Shown here in pieces: positions 12,412 to 12,483 of a stretch of 12,483 bases of DNA. Made by a program: the position numbers and the translations under genes. Every line of letters starts with the position of its first letter. Within the stretch, counting starts at the first letter, position 1. Source of the DNA: Patescibacteria group bacterium UBA6033 (GTDB lineage Bacteria > Patescibacteriota > Minisyncoccia > Phycocordibacterales > Phycocordibacteraceae); assembly GCA_002429325.1 (NCBI GenBank), contig DIZH01000005.1, forward strand, positions 1 through 12,483, written 5' to 3'. Below the pieces are notes generated by a model, which ran no database searches, was not told the origin of the DNA, and saw nothing but the letters and a program-made list of their open reading frames with translations.

Positions 12412-12417
12412 AGTATA
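12412..12417 (-). promoter_or_regulatory. -10-like TATACT of the exported protein gene
   Basis: On the minus strand TATACT ends 7 bases before the ATG at 12404. No Shine-Dalgarno is present. The remaining bases up to 12483 show no further gene or clear structure. Confidence 0.4.
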
Positions 12418-12483
12418 TATCAACGCCATGCGATGTAATAGGAAATCCACTCATGCAATACGGCTGCGGGCGACTAATGAGCA

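Overview
The window most resembles a chromosome segment of an ultra-small bacterium of the Patescibacteria/CPR, probably of the Parcubacteria type. This is judged from gene content and style rather than from a phylogenetic marker: compact genes on both strands, few Shine-Dalgarno sequences, a small PIF1-type helicase with a C-terminal helix-turn-helix tail, a secreted Cys-rich 'CPDG...CP' protein, a bacterial SET protein and a CofE-like protein. TGA is used as a stop codon (CofE-like gene, tandem GH130), so the code is not one of the UGA-reassigned ones. No phage, transposase or CRISPR array is visible.

Layout. 1-1072, minus strand: tRNA-Asn(GUU), a small charged protein with its own Shine-Dalgarno and terminator, and a SET-domain protein methyltransferase. 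1093-2068, plus strand: a CofE-like amide ligase followed by about 250 non-coding bases with strong potential RNA structure and an intrinsic terminator, a candidate structured RNA. 2081-5652, minus strand: a transglutaminase-like protein, a 3D-domain cell-wall protein, a PAP2 lipid phosphatase in an operon with a VIT1/CCC1-type metal transporter, and a type II PLP enzyme. 5748-5873: a 126-base interrupted palindrome. 5873-6247, minus strand: aspartate decarboxylase PanD.

6311-10162, plus strand, is the most interesting block. It holds a membrane-anchored GH130 protein, a 636-residue protein made of two GH130 domains in tandem, and a eukaryotic-type phosphomannomutase-like HAD protein whose start overlaps the preceding stop. 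GH130 phosphorylases release mannose 1-phosphate, and a phosphomannomutase would convert it to mannose 6-phosphate, so the three genes read as a compact mannoside phosphorolysis (or, run backwards, synthesis) module. 10149-12404, minus strand: the PIF1-like helicase, tail-to-tail and overlapping by 14 bases with the HAD gene, and a secreted Cys-rich protein.

Expression. Nine start codons have a -10-like hexamer only 6-9 bases upstream and no Shine-Dalgarno, several with an extended TGn element, which suggests widespread leaderless transcription. The PLP enzyme and the small charged protein are the clear exceptions, each with an AGGAG site.
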